From: Streptomyces zingiberis | GTDB lineage: Bacteria > Actinomycetota > Actinomycetes > Streptomycetales > Streptomycetaceae | Direction: 5' to 3' | NCBI RefSeq assembly: GCF_012034935.1 | Contig: NZ_JAATEN010000013.1 | Coordinates: 1-64,000, forward strand | DNA: 64,000 nt | Part shown: positions 8,060 through 17,581 of the stretch, in pieces | Numbering within the stretch: the stretch's first letter is position 1 | Layout: the number at the start of each line of letters is the position of its first letter | Program-made: the position numbers and the translations under genes | The notes under the pieces: generated by a model | The model's input: the letters and a program-made list of their open reading frames with translations, nothing else | What the model was told of the DNA's origin: nothing | Databases searched by the model: none

Positions 8060-10299
8060 TTGGCGGCTTCGTCCTTCGTCTGCGGCTTGGCCTCGGCCTT
8101 GGCGGAGTCCTCGGCCTGCTCGCCCTCGATGACGGGGATCAGGGAGAGCTTGCCGCGCTGGTCGATCTCGGCGATCTCGACCTGCACCTTGGCGCCGACC
8201 GCGAGGACGTCCTCGACGTTCTCCACGCGCTTGCCGCCGGCGAGCTTGCGGATCTGCGAGATGTGCAGCAGACCGTCCTTGCCGGGCATCAGTGAGACGA
8301 AGGCGCCGAAGGTGGTGGTCTTCACCACCGTGCCGAGGTAGCGCTCGCCGACCTCGGGCATCGTCGGGTTGGCGATGCCGTTGATGGTGGCGCGGGCGGC
8401 CTCGGCGGCCGGGCCGTCGGCGGCACCGATGTAGATCGTGCCGTCGTCCTCGATGGTGATGTCGGCGCCGGTGTCCTCCTGGATCTGGTTGATCATCTTG
8501 CCCTTGGGGCCGATGACCTCACCGATCTTGTCCACCGGGATCTTGACGGTGATGATCCGCGGCGCGTTGGGGGACATCTCGTCCGGGACGTCGATGGCCT
8601 CGTTCATCACGTCCAGGATGTGCAGGCGGGCGTCGCGGGCCTGCTTGAGGGCCGCGGCCAGCACGGACGCCGGGATGCCGTCCAGCTTGGTGTCGAGCTG
8701 GAGGGCGGTGATGAACTGCCGGGTGCCGGCGACCTTGAAGTCCATGTCGCCGTAGGCGTCCTCGGCACCGAGGATGTCGGTGAGGGTGACGTAGTGCGTC
8801 TCCCCCTCGATCTCCTGGGAGATCAGGCCCATCGCGATGCCCGCGACCGGCGCCTTCAGCGGCACGCCGGCGTTCAGCAGCGACATCGTCGAGGCGCAGA
8901 CCGAGCCCATGGAGGTGGAGCCGTTGGAGCCGAGCGCCTCGGAGACCTGGCGGATCGCGTAGGGGAACTCCTCGCGGGTCGGCAGGACCGGCAGGATCGC
9001 CCGCTCCGCGAGCGCGCCGTGGCCGATCTCCCGGCGCTTCGGGGAACCGACACGGCCGGTCTCGCCCACGGAGAACGGCGGGAAGTTGTAGTTGTGCATG
9101 TAGCGCTTGCGCGTCTCGGGCGCCAGCGTGTCCAGCATCTGCTCCATGCGGAGCATGTTGAGCGTGGTGACACCGAGGATCTGGGTCTCACCGCGCTCGA
9201 ACAGCGCCGAACCGTGGACCCGCGGGATGGCCTCGACCTCGGCGGCCAGGGTGCGGATGTCCGTGACACCGCGGCCGTCGATGCGGACCTTGTCCTTGAT
9301 GACGCGCTCGCGGACCAGGCTCTTGGTCAGCGCGCGGTAGGCCCCGGAGATCTCCTTCTCGCGCCCCTCGAACTGCGGCAGCAGCTTCTCGGCGGCCAGC
9401 GACTTGACCCGGTCCAGCTCGGCCTCGCGGTCCTGCTTGCCGGGGATGGTCAGCGCCTGGGACAGCTCGTCGCGGACGGCCTGGGTGAGCGCCTCCAGGA
9501 CGTCGTCCTGGAACTCGAGGTAGACGGGGAACTCGCCGACCGGCTTGGCGGCCTTGGCGGCGAGGTCGGCCTGGGCCCGGCAGAGCGCCTTGATGAAGGG
9601 CTTCGCGGCCTCCAGACCGGCGGCGACGACCTCCTCGGTGGGTGCCTCGGCGCCGTCCTTGACGAGCTGGATCGTCTGGGTGGTGGCCTCCGCCTCGACC
9701 ATCATGATCGCGACGTCGCCGTCCTCCAGGACGCGGCCGGCGACGACCATGTCGAAGACGGCGCGCTCCAGCTCGGTGTGGGTGGGGAAGGCCACCCACT
9801 GGCCGTCGATCAGGGCGACGCGGGTGCCGCCGATCGGGCCGGAGAAGGGCAGCCCGGCGAGCTGCGTCGAGCAGGAGGCGGCGTTGATCGCGACCACGTC
9901 GTAGAGGTGGTCGGGGTTGAGCGCCATGATCGTCTCAACGATCTGGATCTCGTTCCGCAGGCCCTTCTTGAAGGACGGGCGCAGCGGGCGGTCGATCAGG
10001 CGGCAGGTGAGGATCGCGTCCTCGGAGGGCCGGCCCTCCCGCCGGAAGAAGGAACCGGGGATACGCCCGGCCGCGTACATGCGCTCCTCGACATCCACCG
10101 TCAGGGGGAAGAAGTCGAGCTGGTCCTTGGGGTTCTTCGAGGCGGTGGTGGCCGACAGCACCATGGTGTCGTCGTCCAGGTAGGCCACGGCCGAGCCGGC
10201 GGCCTGGCGGGCCAGCCGGCCCGTCTCGAAGCGGATGGTGCGGGTACCGAAGGAACCGTTGTCGATCACGGCTTCGGCGTAGTGGGTCTCGTTCTCCAC
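8056..10299 (-). CDS. pnp: Polyribonucleotide nucleotidyltransferase (PNPase)
   Basis: PNPase phosphorolyses RNA 3'-to-5' and can add 3' tails; the Streptomyces enzyme has also been described as guanosine pentaphosphate synthetase (GpsI). Two RNase PH-like cores make up most of the 747 residues. A KH domain with the IGPKGKMI loop and a C-terminal S1 domain (GTVVKTTTFGAFVSL) follow. I set the start at GTG 10299 (N-terminus VENETHYAEAVIDNG) because a GAGGAG site lies just upstream; an ATG at 10371 would add 24 unconserved residues. It is downstream of rpsO, with hairpins and a possible internal promoter between them. Confidence 0.96.
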   Translation of the reverse strand: MENETHYAEAVIDNGSFGTRTIRFETGRLARQAAGSAVAYLDDDTMVLSATTASKNPKDQLDFFPLTVDVEERMYAAGRIPGSFFRREGRPSEDAILTCRLIDRPLRPSFKKGLRNEIQIVETIMALNPDHLYDVVAINAASCSTQLAGLPFSGPIGGTRVALIDGQWVAFPTHTELERAVFDMVVAGRVLEDGDVAIMMVEAEATTQTIQLVKDGAEAPTEEVVAAGLEAAKPFIKALCRAQADLAAKAAKPVGEFPVYLEFQDDVLEALTQAVRDELSQALTIPGKQDREAELDRVKSLAAEKLLPQFEGREKEISGAYRALTKSLVRERVIKDKVRIDGRGVTDIRTLAAEVEAIPRVHGSALFERGETQILGVTTLNMLRMEQMLDTLAPETRKRYMHNYNFPPFSVGETGRVGSPKRREIGHGALAERAILPVLPTREEFPYAIRQVSEALGSNGSTSMGSVCASTMSLLNAGVPLKAPVAGIAMGLISQEIEGETHYVTLTDILGAEDAYGDMDFKVAGTRQFITALQLDTKLDGIPASVLAAALKQARDARLHILDVMNEAIDVPDEMSPNAPRIITVKIPVDKIGEVIGPKGKMINQIQEDTGADITIEDDGTIYIGAADGPAAEAARATINGIANPTMPEVGERYLGTVVKTTTFGAFVSLMPGKDGLLHISQIRKLAGGKRVENVEDVLAVGAKVQVEIAEIDQRGKLSLIPVIEGEQAEDSAKAEAKPQTKDEAAK

Positions 10300-10530
10300 C
10301 AGGGAATTCTCCTCGTCTGCGTCCCGGCCCGGAGGGGGGACGGTGGCGGAGCGCCGCTCGTCTCCGCTCACCCCGCGTGGCCGGGCCGGTCTTCGATCGA
10401 AGCCTCCGGAGACGGTCTGCCTCCGGGGGCCACTACCGAGGACCGGCGCCTGTGGCTGCGGCGCGGCGGGCGCGGTGGGCGCTCCCCCTCGTACGGTCTT
10501 CTCTTGTCTGCTTGTTCTCTTGTCCCGACC

Positions 10531-10561
10531 AGACTACAAAGCTTCGGCATCCGTCACACAA
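10531..10561 (-). promoter_or_regulatory. Candidate pnp promoter
   Basis: On the minus strand TTGTGT (10556-10561) is followed after 17 bases by TGTAGT (10533-10538); an alternative -10, TAGTCT, overlaps at 10531-10536. It lies in the 371-base rpsO-pnp gap, where Streptomyces pnp is known to have its own promoter. The rest of that gap holds a 12-bp palindrome at 10391-10402 and no gene. Confidence 0.45.
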
Positions 10562-10626
10562 CGGAGCTGTCCGGCCGGGGTCCGGCACCGCGCGGGCGCA
10601 CAGGCGCACGCTCGGCGCGCAACGGC

Positions 10627-10662
10627 GAAGGGAGCGGCCCCCGGGTGGGAACCGCCCCCTTC
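10627..10662 (-). terminator. rpsO-pnp intercistronic hairpin
   Basis: An 11-base stem with one mismatch (10627-10637 with 10652-10662) begins 8 bases after the rpsO stop. By analogy with other rpsO-pnp operons it may act as a partial terminator and as a processing site for double-strand-specific RNase. Confidence 0.6.
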
Positions 10663-10670
10663 CGCACGAC

Positions 10671-10961
10671 TTACTTCGCGCCCCCCGCCGCGCCGCGGCG
10701 GATGCCGAGGCGCTCCACGAGGGCACGGAAGCGCTCGATGTCCTTCTTCGCCAGGTACTGCAGCAGGCGGCGGCGCTGGCCGACCAGGAGCAGCAGACCC
10801 CGGCGGGAGTGGTGGTCGTGCTTGTGGGTCTTCAGGTGCTCGGTGAGGTCCTGGATGCGGCGGGTCAGCATCGCGACCTGGACCTCGGGGGAGCCGGTGT
10901 CACCCTCCTTGGTGGCGAACTCGGCCATGATCTGCTTCTTCGTGGCGGCGTCGAGCGACAC
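10671..10961 (-). CDS. rpsO: 30S ribosomal protein S15
   Basis: S15 binds the central domain of 16S rRNA during 30S assembly. The 96-residue product matches the family from MSLDAATKKQIMAEF to the C-terminal lysine, including the GDTGSPEVQVA loop and the LTEHLKTHKHDHHSRRGLL helix with the conserved H/D/S residues that contact rRNA. GTG at 10961 is chosen because AGAGGAG lies 5 bases upstream and because upstream in-frame residues are unrelated to S15. Confidence 0.97.
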   Translation of the reverse strand: MSLDAATKKQIMAEFATKEGDTGSPEVQVAMLTRRIQDLTEHLKTHKHDHHSRRGLLLLVGQRRRLLQYLAKKDIERFRALVERLGIRRGAAGGAK

Positions 10962-10994
10962 GCGTACTCCTCTGAGATGTTCGATGCGCCCACG

Positions 10995-11077
10995 AGTGCC
11001 CCTGGTCCTGGTCTCAGGGGTACTTCCGTGACTCGGAGGCGTGGATCGATGAGCGCTGCGCCCAGAGCTCATCGATC
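10995..11077 (-). promoter_or_regulatory. Two hairpins in the rpsO leader
   Basis: In the minus-strand leader two stem-loops precede S15: arms 11067-11077 and 11044-11054 (perfect 11 bp) and arms 11015-11024 and 10995-11004 (10 bp, one mismatch). The second ends 34 bases before the GTG start. Leader RNAs bound by S15 are known in several bacterial groups; autoregulation here is inference. Confidence 0.45.
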
Positions 11078-11102
11078 ACAGGCTCCGGGGTCGCGTACAC
11101 AA
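11075..11102 (-). promoter_or_regulatory. Weak candidate rpsO promoter
   Basis: TTGTGT (11097-11102) and TGTGAT (11075-11080) separated by 16 bases on the minus strand, upstream of the two leader hairpins. The -35 hexamer is the same as at the pnp candidate promoter. Spacing is slightly short. Confidence 0.3.
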
Positions 11103-11131
11103 ACGTCCGCCGGACAGCGTACCAGCACCGG

Positions 11132-12631
11132 TCAGGAGGTCAGCGCCCGGATCGAGTGGTAGACGTCGAAGACCGCCAGGCACAGCGGGATCAGCGTCAG
11201 CAGCACGAAGGTCTCCGCGATCTCCAGGAACCGCCCCCAGAAGGGGGTGACGCCCTTGCGCGGGACGATCAGGCCGAGGGCGACGACCAGCGCGGCGGCC
11301 ACGGCGGTCGCGGCGGTGAGCCAGACGGTGCGCAGGTCGAGCCCCGAGCTGTCGCCCCGCAGCGCCTCCGCCACCAGGTCGGACGGCGGGTTGAGGCAGA
11401 GCCCGAGCCCGAGCAGGAGGAGCGCGCCGAGCCCTGCCGCGAGGGAGAGGCCGACCTGGCTGGTGTAGCGGAAGAGACGGGCGCGCATCAGCAGCGCGAT
11501 CCCGGTGGCGAGGGCGAGCAGCTGCGCCCACAGGCCGTCGGAGAAGCCGAGCACGGCCGAGGCGCCGACGGCCACCAGGGCGCTGCCGCCGACCAGGCCG
11601 ACCAGCAGCTCGTGGCCGCGGCGGGCCTGGGCGGCGATGCGGTCGGCGTCGACCGGGCCGTGGGGCTCGGGGTCGTCACCGGTGGCGCCGAACGAGGTGC
11701 GGGGCGGCTCGAAACCGATGGGGAGGCGTGCCAGCCGGGTGGAGAGGCCGGGCAGGAAGGCCAGGGCCCCGACGGCGAGCGGGGAGCAGACGGCGGCGGT
11801 CTCGGCGGGCGTCATACCGGTGAGGATGGCGGCGAACGTCACCACCGCGCCGGTGGCCGAGGCGGCGAGGAACGCCACGAAGGGGCTGTCCCCGCCGGGG
11901 GCGACGAGCGTCAGGACGACCGCGACGAGGAGGACGGCAGCGCAGGCCACCAGGAACTGCAGCCGGCCGATCCCCTGGCCGGCGGCCGGCGCCAGCAGTC
12001 CGGAGCCGGCGACCGCGGCGTTCGCCATGGCCCCGATCCCCAGCGCGACGGCCGAGCCGCGGTCGTCGTAGACGCGGGCCCGCACACCCGCGAACGCGAG
12101 CAGGAGGACGGCGGCCACGGCGGCGAGGATGCCGGTCAGGCCGTGCGTGTCGTGGCGCGGGGCCGCGGACCAGAGCACGAAGGCGAGCAGGACGAGGAGC
12201 ACCGAGCCGCCGGCGAGTCCGGCGCCGCGCAGCAGGTCGTCCGTCCACAGCCGGCGGTCGCGGACGACGGCGGAGGCGACGGCGTCCGACACGTCGTCGA
12301 AGACCGCCGGGGGCAGCGACTCCGCGAACGGGCGGAGCGACAGCAGCTCGCCGTCGAGGATGCGCTGCGCGGCCAGCGAACCGGTGCCGTCGAGCACCGT
12401 GCCGTCACGGCGGACCAGGTGGTAGCCGACCGGGGCGCCGGGCGGCGGGCTCTGTCCGGACAGACGCAGGATCTCCGGGCACAGGTCGGCGACCGGGACG
12501 TCGTCGGGCAGGGCCACGTCGACGCGGCCGTCGGGGGCGACGACCGTGACCCGGCAGAAGCCGGTTCCGCCTCCGGGCGGGGCCGCGGGGGCCGGCTGGC
12601 CGGCTCCGGTGGCCGTGGCTGGCGCCGTCAT
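11132..12631 (-). CDS. eccD: Type VII secretion membrane protein EccD
   Basis: EccD forms the bulk of the type VII (ESX) translocon in the inner membrane. The 499-residue protein begins with a soluble ubiquitin-like domain (FCRVTVVAPDGRVDVALPDDVPVADL..., residues about 24-110) and then shows about eleven hydrophobic helices to the C-terminus, the family layout. I use ATG 12631, preceded by AGGTGAGT; another ATG lies 15 bases upstream. It is divergent from eccC with 254 bases between, so the two core components probably share a control region. Confidence 0.88.
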   Translation of the reverse strand: MTAPATATGAGQPAPAAPPGGGTGFCRVTVVAPDGRVDVALPDDVPVADLCPEILRLSGQSPPPGAPVGYHLVRRDGTVLDGTGSLAAQRILDGELLSLRPFAESLPPAVFDDVSDAVASAVVRDRRLWTDDLLRGAGLAGGSVLLVLLAFVLWSAAPRHDTHGLTGILAAVAAVLLLAFAGVRARVYDDRGSAVALGIGAMANAAVAGSGLLAPAAGQGIGRLQFLVACAAVLLVAVVLTLVAPGGDSPFVAFLAASATGAVVTFAAILTGMTPAETAAVCSPLAVGALAFLPGLSTRLARLPIGFEPPRTSFGATGDDPEPHGPVDADRIAAQARRGHELLVGLVGGSALVAVGASAVLGFSDGLWAQLLALATGIALLMRARLFRYTSQVGLSLAAGLGALLLLGLGLCLNPPSDLVAEALRGDSSGLDLRTVWLTAATAVAAALVVALGLIVPRKGVTPFWGRFLEIAETFVLLTLIPLCLAVFDVYHSIRALTS

Positions 12632-12885
12632 ACTCACCTGCTGCATCCCCTCGTCAAGCTCATGACCGCGGGCGCCCGGCCGCGGGCCGCGGCCACGCCC
12701 CCCGCGGGACGGCTCGTCATCCGGCCGTTCCCCCGCGGCGGTTCGCACCCCGCGTGAGCGCGCCGCGCCACCCTACCGCCCCACCCTGACGGTGCGCGCC
12801 AGTAGGATCGCCACCCGCGGACGGGCCCGGCCGCCACGAAGACGCCGGTCTCCACCCGTCCGCCCGCTACGGGGATGGGTGAGTC

Positions 12886-15800
12886 GTGAGCCAGATTGTC
12901 GTCAAGCGCCCCCCTCGGGTCCTGCCACCCGAGGTGCCCGACGAGCACGTCCAGCTCCAGCCCGCGCCCGAGTTGCCCCGGGGGCAGCAGGAGGGCGCGC
13001 TGATGCAGTTGCTGCCGATGCTGGGCATGGGCGGTTCGGTCGTCTTCTTCTTCATGACGCCGAACCCGATCATGCGGATCATGGGCATGGTGATGATCGC
13101 CTCGACGCTGGCCATGGCCATCGCGATGCTGGTCCGCTACCGGCGCGGCACCCAGGGTCAACTGGCCGATCTCCGGCGCGACTACCTGAAGTACCTGCAC
13201 CAGACCCGGCGCACCGTGCTGCGGACGGCGCGTCTCCAGCGGGACGCGCAGTTCTACCTCCACCCGGCCCCCGAGCAGTTGTGGGCCCTGGTGGCCGAGG
13301 GCAGCCGGGTCTGGGAACGGCGCGTCGCCGACGGCGACTTCGGGCAGGTGCGGGTCGGGCTCGGCAGCCAGCAGCTGGCCACCCCGCTGGTCGCGCCGGA
13401 GACGGCGCCGGTGGACGAGCTGGAACCGCTCACCGCGGGGGCGATGCGGGGGTTCCTGGCCACCCACTCCACGCTGGACGGCCTGCCGATCGCGCTCTCC
13501 CTGCGGGCCTTCTACCGGCTCACGGTCGGGGGCGACGAGGAGTCGATGCGCTCCGCGGCCCGGGCGATGATCGCCTCCCTCGCCGCCCTCCACTCCCCCG
13601 AGGACCTCGTCGTCGCCGTCGCCACGGGGCGGGAGCAGGCCGCGGAGTGGGAGTGGGCGAAGTGGCTGCCGCACGTCCAGCTGCCGGGCCCGGGTGACGG
13701 GGCGGGCAGCCGCCGGCTGATCACCCGTGACACCCAGGACCTGCAGGATCTGCTCGCCCCCCACCTGGAGGGCCGCCCCCGTTTCCAGGGCGGCGGGCAG
13801 CCGGTGCTGGACCGCCCCCATGTGGTCGTCGTCCTCGACGGCCGCTCGGTCCTCCCCGGGTCGGCGCTGGCGGCGGCCGAGGGAATGCAGGGCGTGACGC
13901 TCGTCGAGCTGGTGCCCGGCGAGCAGGGCGGGGTCCGCGGCGACCTGTCGGTCACCGTCCGGCCCGGCTCCCTGCGGCTGGAGTCGGCGCACGGGATGGT
14001 CTACGAGGGCGGCCCCGACCGGCTGAGCCGGGAGGCCGCCGAGGCGCTGGCCCGCCAGCTCGCGCCGCTGCGCGTGGCCACCGGCGGGGACGACGAGGAA
14101 CCGCTCCTGGCCAACCTGGAGTTCACCGACCTGCTCAACCTGGGTGACGCCTCGTCCGTCGACGTCAGCCGCACCTGGCGGCCCCGGTCGCAGTCCGAGC
14201 GGCTGCGGGTGCCGATCGGCCTCGGCGAGGACGGCACCCCGGTGATGCTCGACCTCAAGGAGGCCGCGCAGGAGGGCATGGGACCGCACGGGCTGTGCGT
14301 GGGCGCCACCGGCTCCGGCAAGTCGGAGCTGCTGCGGACCCTCGTGCTCGGCCTGGCCGTCACGCACTCCTCGGAGACGCTCAACTTCGTCCTCGCGGAC
14401 TTCAAGGGCGGCGCCACCTTCGCGGGCATGTCGCAGATGCCGCACGTGGCCGCCGTGATCACCAACCTGGCGGACGACCTCACGCTGGTCGACCGCATGG
14501 GCGACTCCATCCGCGGCGAGCTCAACCGCCGCCAGGAGATGCTGCGGGACGCCGGCAACTACGCCAACATCCACGACTACGAGAAGGCCCGGGCCGCGGG
14601 CGCGCCGTTGCAGCCCATACCGTCCCTGGTCCTGGTCATCGACGAGTTCAGCGAACTCCTCACCGCCAAGCCGGACTTCATCGAGATGTTCGTGCAGATC
14701 GGCCGGATCGGCCGCTCCCTCGGCGTGCATCTGCTGCTCGCCTCGCAGCGGCTGGAGGAGGGGAGGCTGCGCGGCCTGGAGACGTACCTGTCCTACCGGG
14801 TCGGCCTGCGCACCTTCTCCGCCGCGGAGTCCCGGGCCGCGCTCGGCGTTCCCGACGCCTACCACCTGCCGAACGTGCCCGGCTCGGGGTATCTGAAGTA
14901 CGGCACGGACGAGATGGTCCGGTTCAAGGCGGCCTACGTCTCCGGGGTGTACCGCGCGCCGTCCCAGCGGAGCACCCTCGCGTCCGGCCCGCGTCCGGTG
15001 GACCGCCGGCCGGCGCTGTTCACCGCCGCGCCCGTCCCCGTCCGGTATGTCGAACCCGCCGAGCGGGCGCAGGTCCCGGAGCAGCGGAGCGCGGAGGACG
15101 ACGCCCTGGCCGACACCGTGCTGGACGTGATCGTCCGCCGGCTGGAAGGGCGCGGCGCCGAGGCGCACCAGGTGTGGCTGCCGCCGCTGGACAACCCGCC
15201 GGCGCTGGACGAACTGCTGCCGGGCCTGGCGCCGGTGCCCGGCCGGGGCCTGACGCAGCCCGGGTTCGAGGGCGGGCGGCTCGTGGTGCCGGTGGGCGTC
15301 GTCGACAAGCCGTTCGAACAGCGGCGGGACACCCTCTTCCGGGACTTCTCCGGGGCGCAGGGCCACATGCAGATCGTGGGCGGACCGCAGTCGGGCAAGT
15401 CGACCCTGCTCCGCGCCCTCATCTCCGGCTTCGCGCTCACCCACACCCCGCAGGAGGTGCAGTTCTACGGGCTGGACTTCGGCGGTGGCGGTCTGTCCTC
15501 GGTGGCCAAACTGCCCCACGTGGGAGGTGTGGCCTCGCGACTGGACCCGGAGCGGGTCCGGCGGACGGTGGCGGAGGTGTACGGCATCCTCGCCCGGCGC
15601 GAGGAGTACTTCCGCAGCGCGGGCATCGACTCCGTGGCCACGTTCCGCCGCATGCGCGCCCGCGGCCAGATCTCGGTGACGGACCAGCCGTGGGGGGACG
15701 TCTTCCTCGTCATCGACGGCTGGGGCAACTTCCGCAGCGACTACGAGGGCCTGGAACACGCGGTGGTGGACATCGCCGCGCGCGGCCTGGGATACGGCAT

Positions 15801-16860
15801 CCACGTCGTGATCACGGCCTCACGGTCGATGGAGGTCCGCGCCAACCTCAAGGACCATCTGATGAACCGGCTCGAACTGCGCCTTGGTGACACGATGGAC
15901 TCCGAGCTGGACCGCAAGGCCGCCGCCAACGTCCCCACCGGGGTGCCGGGCCGGGGCCTCACCCCGGAGAAGCTGCACTTCATGGCCGCGGTGCCGCGGA
16001 TCGACGGCATCAGCTCCGACAGCGATCTCTCCGAGGCCACGGCCGCGATGGCGCAGGAGATCGGCCGCCACTGGACCGCCCCCGGCGCGCCCGGGGTGCG
16101 GCTCCTGCCGCGCGAGCTGCCGGCCGGGCAGCTCCCCCCGGGTTCGGCACAGCCGCGGCGCGGCGTGGCGATCGGCATCGACGAGAACAACCTGGAACCG
16201 GTCTTCGTCGACTTCGACCGCGATCCGTTCCTCCTGGTGTTCGGCGAGAGCGAGTCCGGCAAGTCCAACTTGCTGCGCCTGCTGATCAAGCAGCTCACCG
16301 AGCGGTACGACGGGAACTCCTGCAAGATCCTCGTCGTGGACAACCGGCGCGCCCTGCTGGACGTCACCCCCGCCACACACCTGGCGGAGTACGTCCCGAT
16401 GTCCAACGCCATGGACCACCACGTGGACGCTCTCGTCGACCTGATGAACCGGCGCACGCCCTCCGCGGACGTCACGGCCCGGCAGCTGCGCGACCGGAGC
16501 TGGTGGAGCGGCCCCTCGGTCCACGTCGTCGTGGACGACTACGACCTGGTCTCGACCTCCGTCGGCAACCCGCTGGCGAAACTCACCGAACTCCTGCCCT
16601 TCGCCCGTGACGTGGGCGTCCGTTTCATCATCGCCCGCAGCTCGGCCGGCGCGAGCCGGGCCGCCTACGAGTCGTTCATGCAGCGGATGATGGAACTCGG
16701 CGCGCAGGGCGTGCTGCTCTCCGGTGACCCGCAGGAGGGTGACGTGCTGGGCGGCGTCCGGATGCGCCCGATGCCACCCGGGCGGGGCATCTTCGTCTCC
16801 CGCCAGCGCGGCAACCCGCTGGTGCAGACGGGTCTCGTGAGCGAGGAAACGGACCGCTGA
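12886..16860 (+). CDS. eccC: Type VII secretion ATPase EccC, three ATPase domains in one chain
   Basis: EccC is the FtsK/SpoIIIE-type ATPase that recognises substrates and drives ESX secretion. The 1324-residue protein has two membrane segments at about residues 43-90, then three ATPase domains with Walker A motifs GATGSGKS (473-480), GGPQSGKST (832-840) and GESESGKSN (1120-1128). Walker B of the first is LVLVIDEFSEL, with the catalytic glutamate. The second reads VFLVIDGWGNF, lacking the acidic residue after D, and the third VHVVVDDYDLV. The GTG start at 12886 follows GGGTGAG. In mycobacteria the equivalent protein is often split in two; here it is fused. A -10-like TAGGAT lies at 12803-12808. 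Confidence 0.95.
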   Translation: MSQIVVKRPPRVLPPEVPDEHVQLQPAPELPRGQQEGALMQLLPMLGMGGSVVFFFMTPNPIMRIMGMVMIASTLAMAIAMLVRYRRGTQGQLADLRRDYLKYLHQTRRTVLRTARLQRDAQFYLHPAPEQLWALVAEGSRVWERRVADGDFGQVRVGLGSQQLATPLVAPETAPVDELEPLTAGAMRGFLATHSTLDGLPIALSLRAFYRLTVGGDEESMRSAARAMIASLAALHSPEDLVVAVATGREQAAEWEWAKWLPHVQLPGPGDGAGSRRLITRDTQDLQDLLAPHLEGRPRFQGGGQPVLDRPHVVVVLDGRSVLPGSALAAAEGMQGVTLVELVPGEQGGVRGDLSVTVRPGSLRLESAHGMVYEGGPDRLSREAAEALARQLAPLRVATGGDDEEPLLANLEFTDLLNLGDASSVDVSRTWRPRSQSERLRVPIGLGEDGTPVMLDLKEAAQEGMGPHGLCVGATGSGKSELLRTLVLGLAVTHSSETLNFVLADFKGGATFAGMSQMPHVAAVITNLADDLTLVDRMGDSIRGELNRRQEMLRDAGNYANIHDYEKARAAGAPLQPIPSLVLVIDEFSELLTAKPDFIEMFVQIGRIGRSLGVHLLLASQRLEEGRLRGLETYLSYRVGLRTFSAAESRAALGVPDAYHLPNVPGSGYLKYGTDEMVRFKAAYVSGVYRAPSQRSTLASGPRPVDRRPALFTAAPVPVRYVEPAERAQVPEQRSAEDDALADTVLDVIVRRLEGRGAEAHQVWLPPLDNPPALDELLPGLAPVPGRGLTQPGFEGGRLVVPVGVVDKPFEQRRDTLFRDFSGAQGHMQIVGGPQSGKSTLLRALISGFALTHTPQEVQFYGLDFGGGGLSSVAKLPHVGGVASRLDPERVRRTVAEVYGILARREEYFRSAGIDSVATFRRMRARGQISVTDQPWGDVFLVIDGWGNFRSDYEGLEHAVVDIAARGLGYGIHVVITASRSMEVRANLKDHLMNRLELRLGDTMDSELDRKAAANVPTGVPGRGLTPEKLHFMAAVPRIDGISSDSDLSEATAAMAQEIGRHWTAPGAPGVRLLPRELPAGQLPPGSAQPRRGVAIGIDENNLEPVFVDFDRDPFLLVFGESESGKSNLLRLLIKQLTERYDGNSCKILVVDNRRALLDVTPATHLAEYVPMSNAMDHHVDALVDLMNRRTPSADVTARQLRDRSWWSGPSVHVVVDDYDLVSTSVGNPLAKLTELLPFARDVGVRFIIARSSAGASRAAYESFMQRMMELGAQGVLLSGDPQEGDVLGGVRMRPMPPGRGIFVSRQRGNPLVQTGLVSEETDR

Positions 16861-16868
16861 TGCGGTCT

Positions 16869-16934
16869 CGCGTGACCCGGCCCCGCGGTCACGCGGCCGC
16901 TTCGTCGTCCCCACCCTGAGGGACGGGGACGACG
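16869..16934 (+). terminator. Tandem terminator hairpins after eccC
   Basis: Two consecutive stem-loops follow the eccC stop: 9 bp perfect (16869-16877 with 16887-16895) and 10 bp perfect (16903-16912 with 16925-16934). Confidence 0.7.
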
Positions 16935-17512
16935 ACCGGGCCGCGGCCCCCACCACCGGGTCCGGCGCCGAGAGCGCCGGCGGGGGCCGGAGTACGGGCC
17001 AGGGCGAGGACGGCGCCGACGGCGGCGGATGCCCGGAGGCAGGTACGCGGAGCGATACGAGATCCGTGCCCCGGGCCGCACGGCGCGGGCGGTCCGCCTT
17101 CCTGGCCCGTCCCTCTTCCCCCAACCGACTCAGGCGGCTCGGCTGGTCGGCCGGATCTGGTCCACCAGAGGGCCGACGCACGTTCACGCCTGGGCACGAG
17201 TGGGTTCACGCGACGGCTTCAGCGCAGCGGGGACGAATGTCGACAGGATGGGACCAGATCTGCAAACAGACATCTAGCAGAAGGCGGGCTGCGACCTGCC
17301 GTCCGAACTCCCGGGTGAGTAACGGGGTCAGCGGCTGGACCGGAAGCTCTGACGTCGACCCCGTCACCTTTTCCCGCAGTCTTGCGTGAGGGCCGCCGGG
17401 CATCCTGGCCGGCCACCGGGACGAGGGGCTACGAGAGGAACGGCTGCGGACGCGAGAGGGCGCGACTCACATGGGGCCGAACTCCGCTCCGCGGCAAGGA
17501 CGGAAGGACGAG
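16935..17512. other. Gene-poor stretch between convergent eccC and esx genes
   Basis: Part of a 721-base gap between the converging eccC and esx genes. Short frames occur on both strands (for example minus 17206-17403, 65 codons, and plus 17066-17389) but none has a convincing ribosome site or a recognisable family. From about 17130 to 17390 the base composition is visibly less G/C-rich than the neighbouring genes. It may hold a small RNA or a decayed gene; I cannot tell which. Confidence 0.4.
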
Positions 17513-17549
17513 GACGGGGTGGGCGCCTCCCGTGCGCGTCCACCCCGTC
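17513..17549 (-). terminator. Terminator after the esx genes
   Basis: Perfect 10-bp stem (17513-17522 with 17540-17549) 33 bases beyond the stop of the last esx gene on the minus strand. Confidence 0.65.
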
Positions 17550-17581
17550 ACCGTTGGGTTCTGCTGGTGTGCCGCCCGCGC

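Noticed and set aside
12634..15804. 1056-codon minus-strand frame opposite eccC
   Set aside because: His/Arg/Gly/Val-rich translation without family features; exact complement of a well-supported ATPase gene.
17206..17403. 65-codon minus-strand frame as a small gene or transposase remnant
   Set aside because: No ribosome site, no recognisable motif and competing frames on the other strand; kept only as an unexplained interval.
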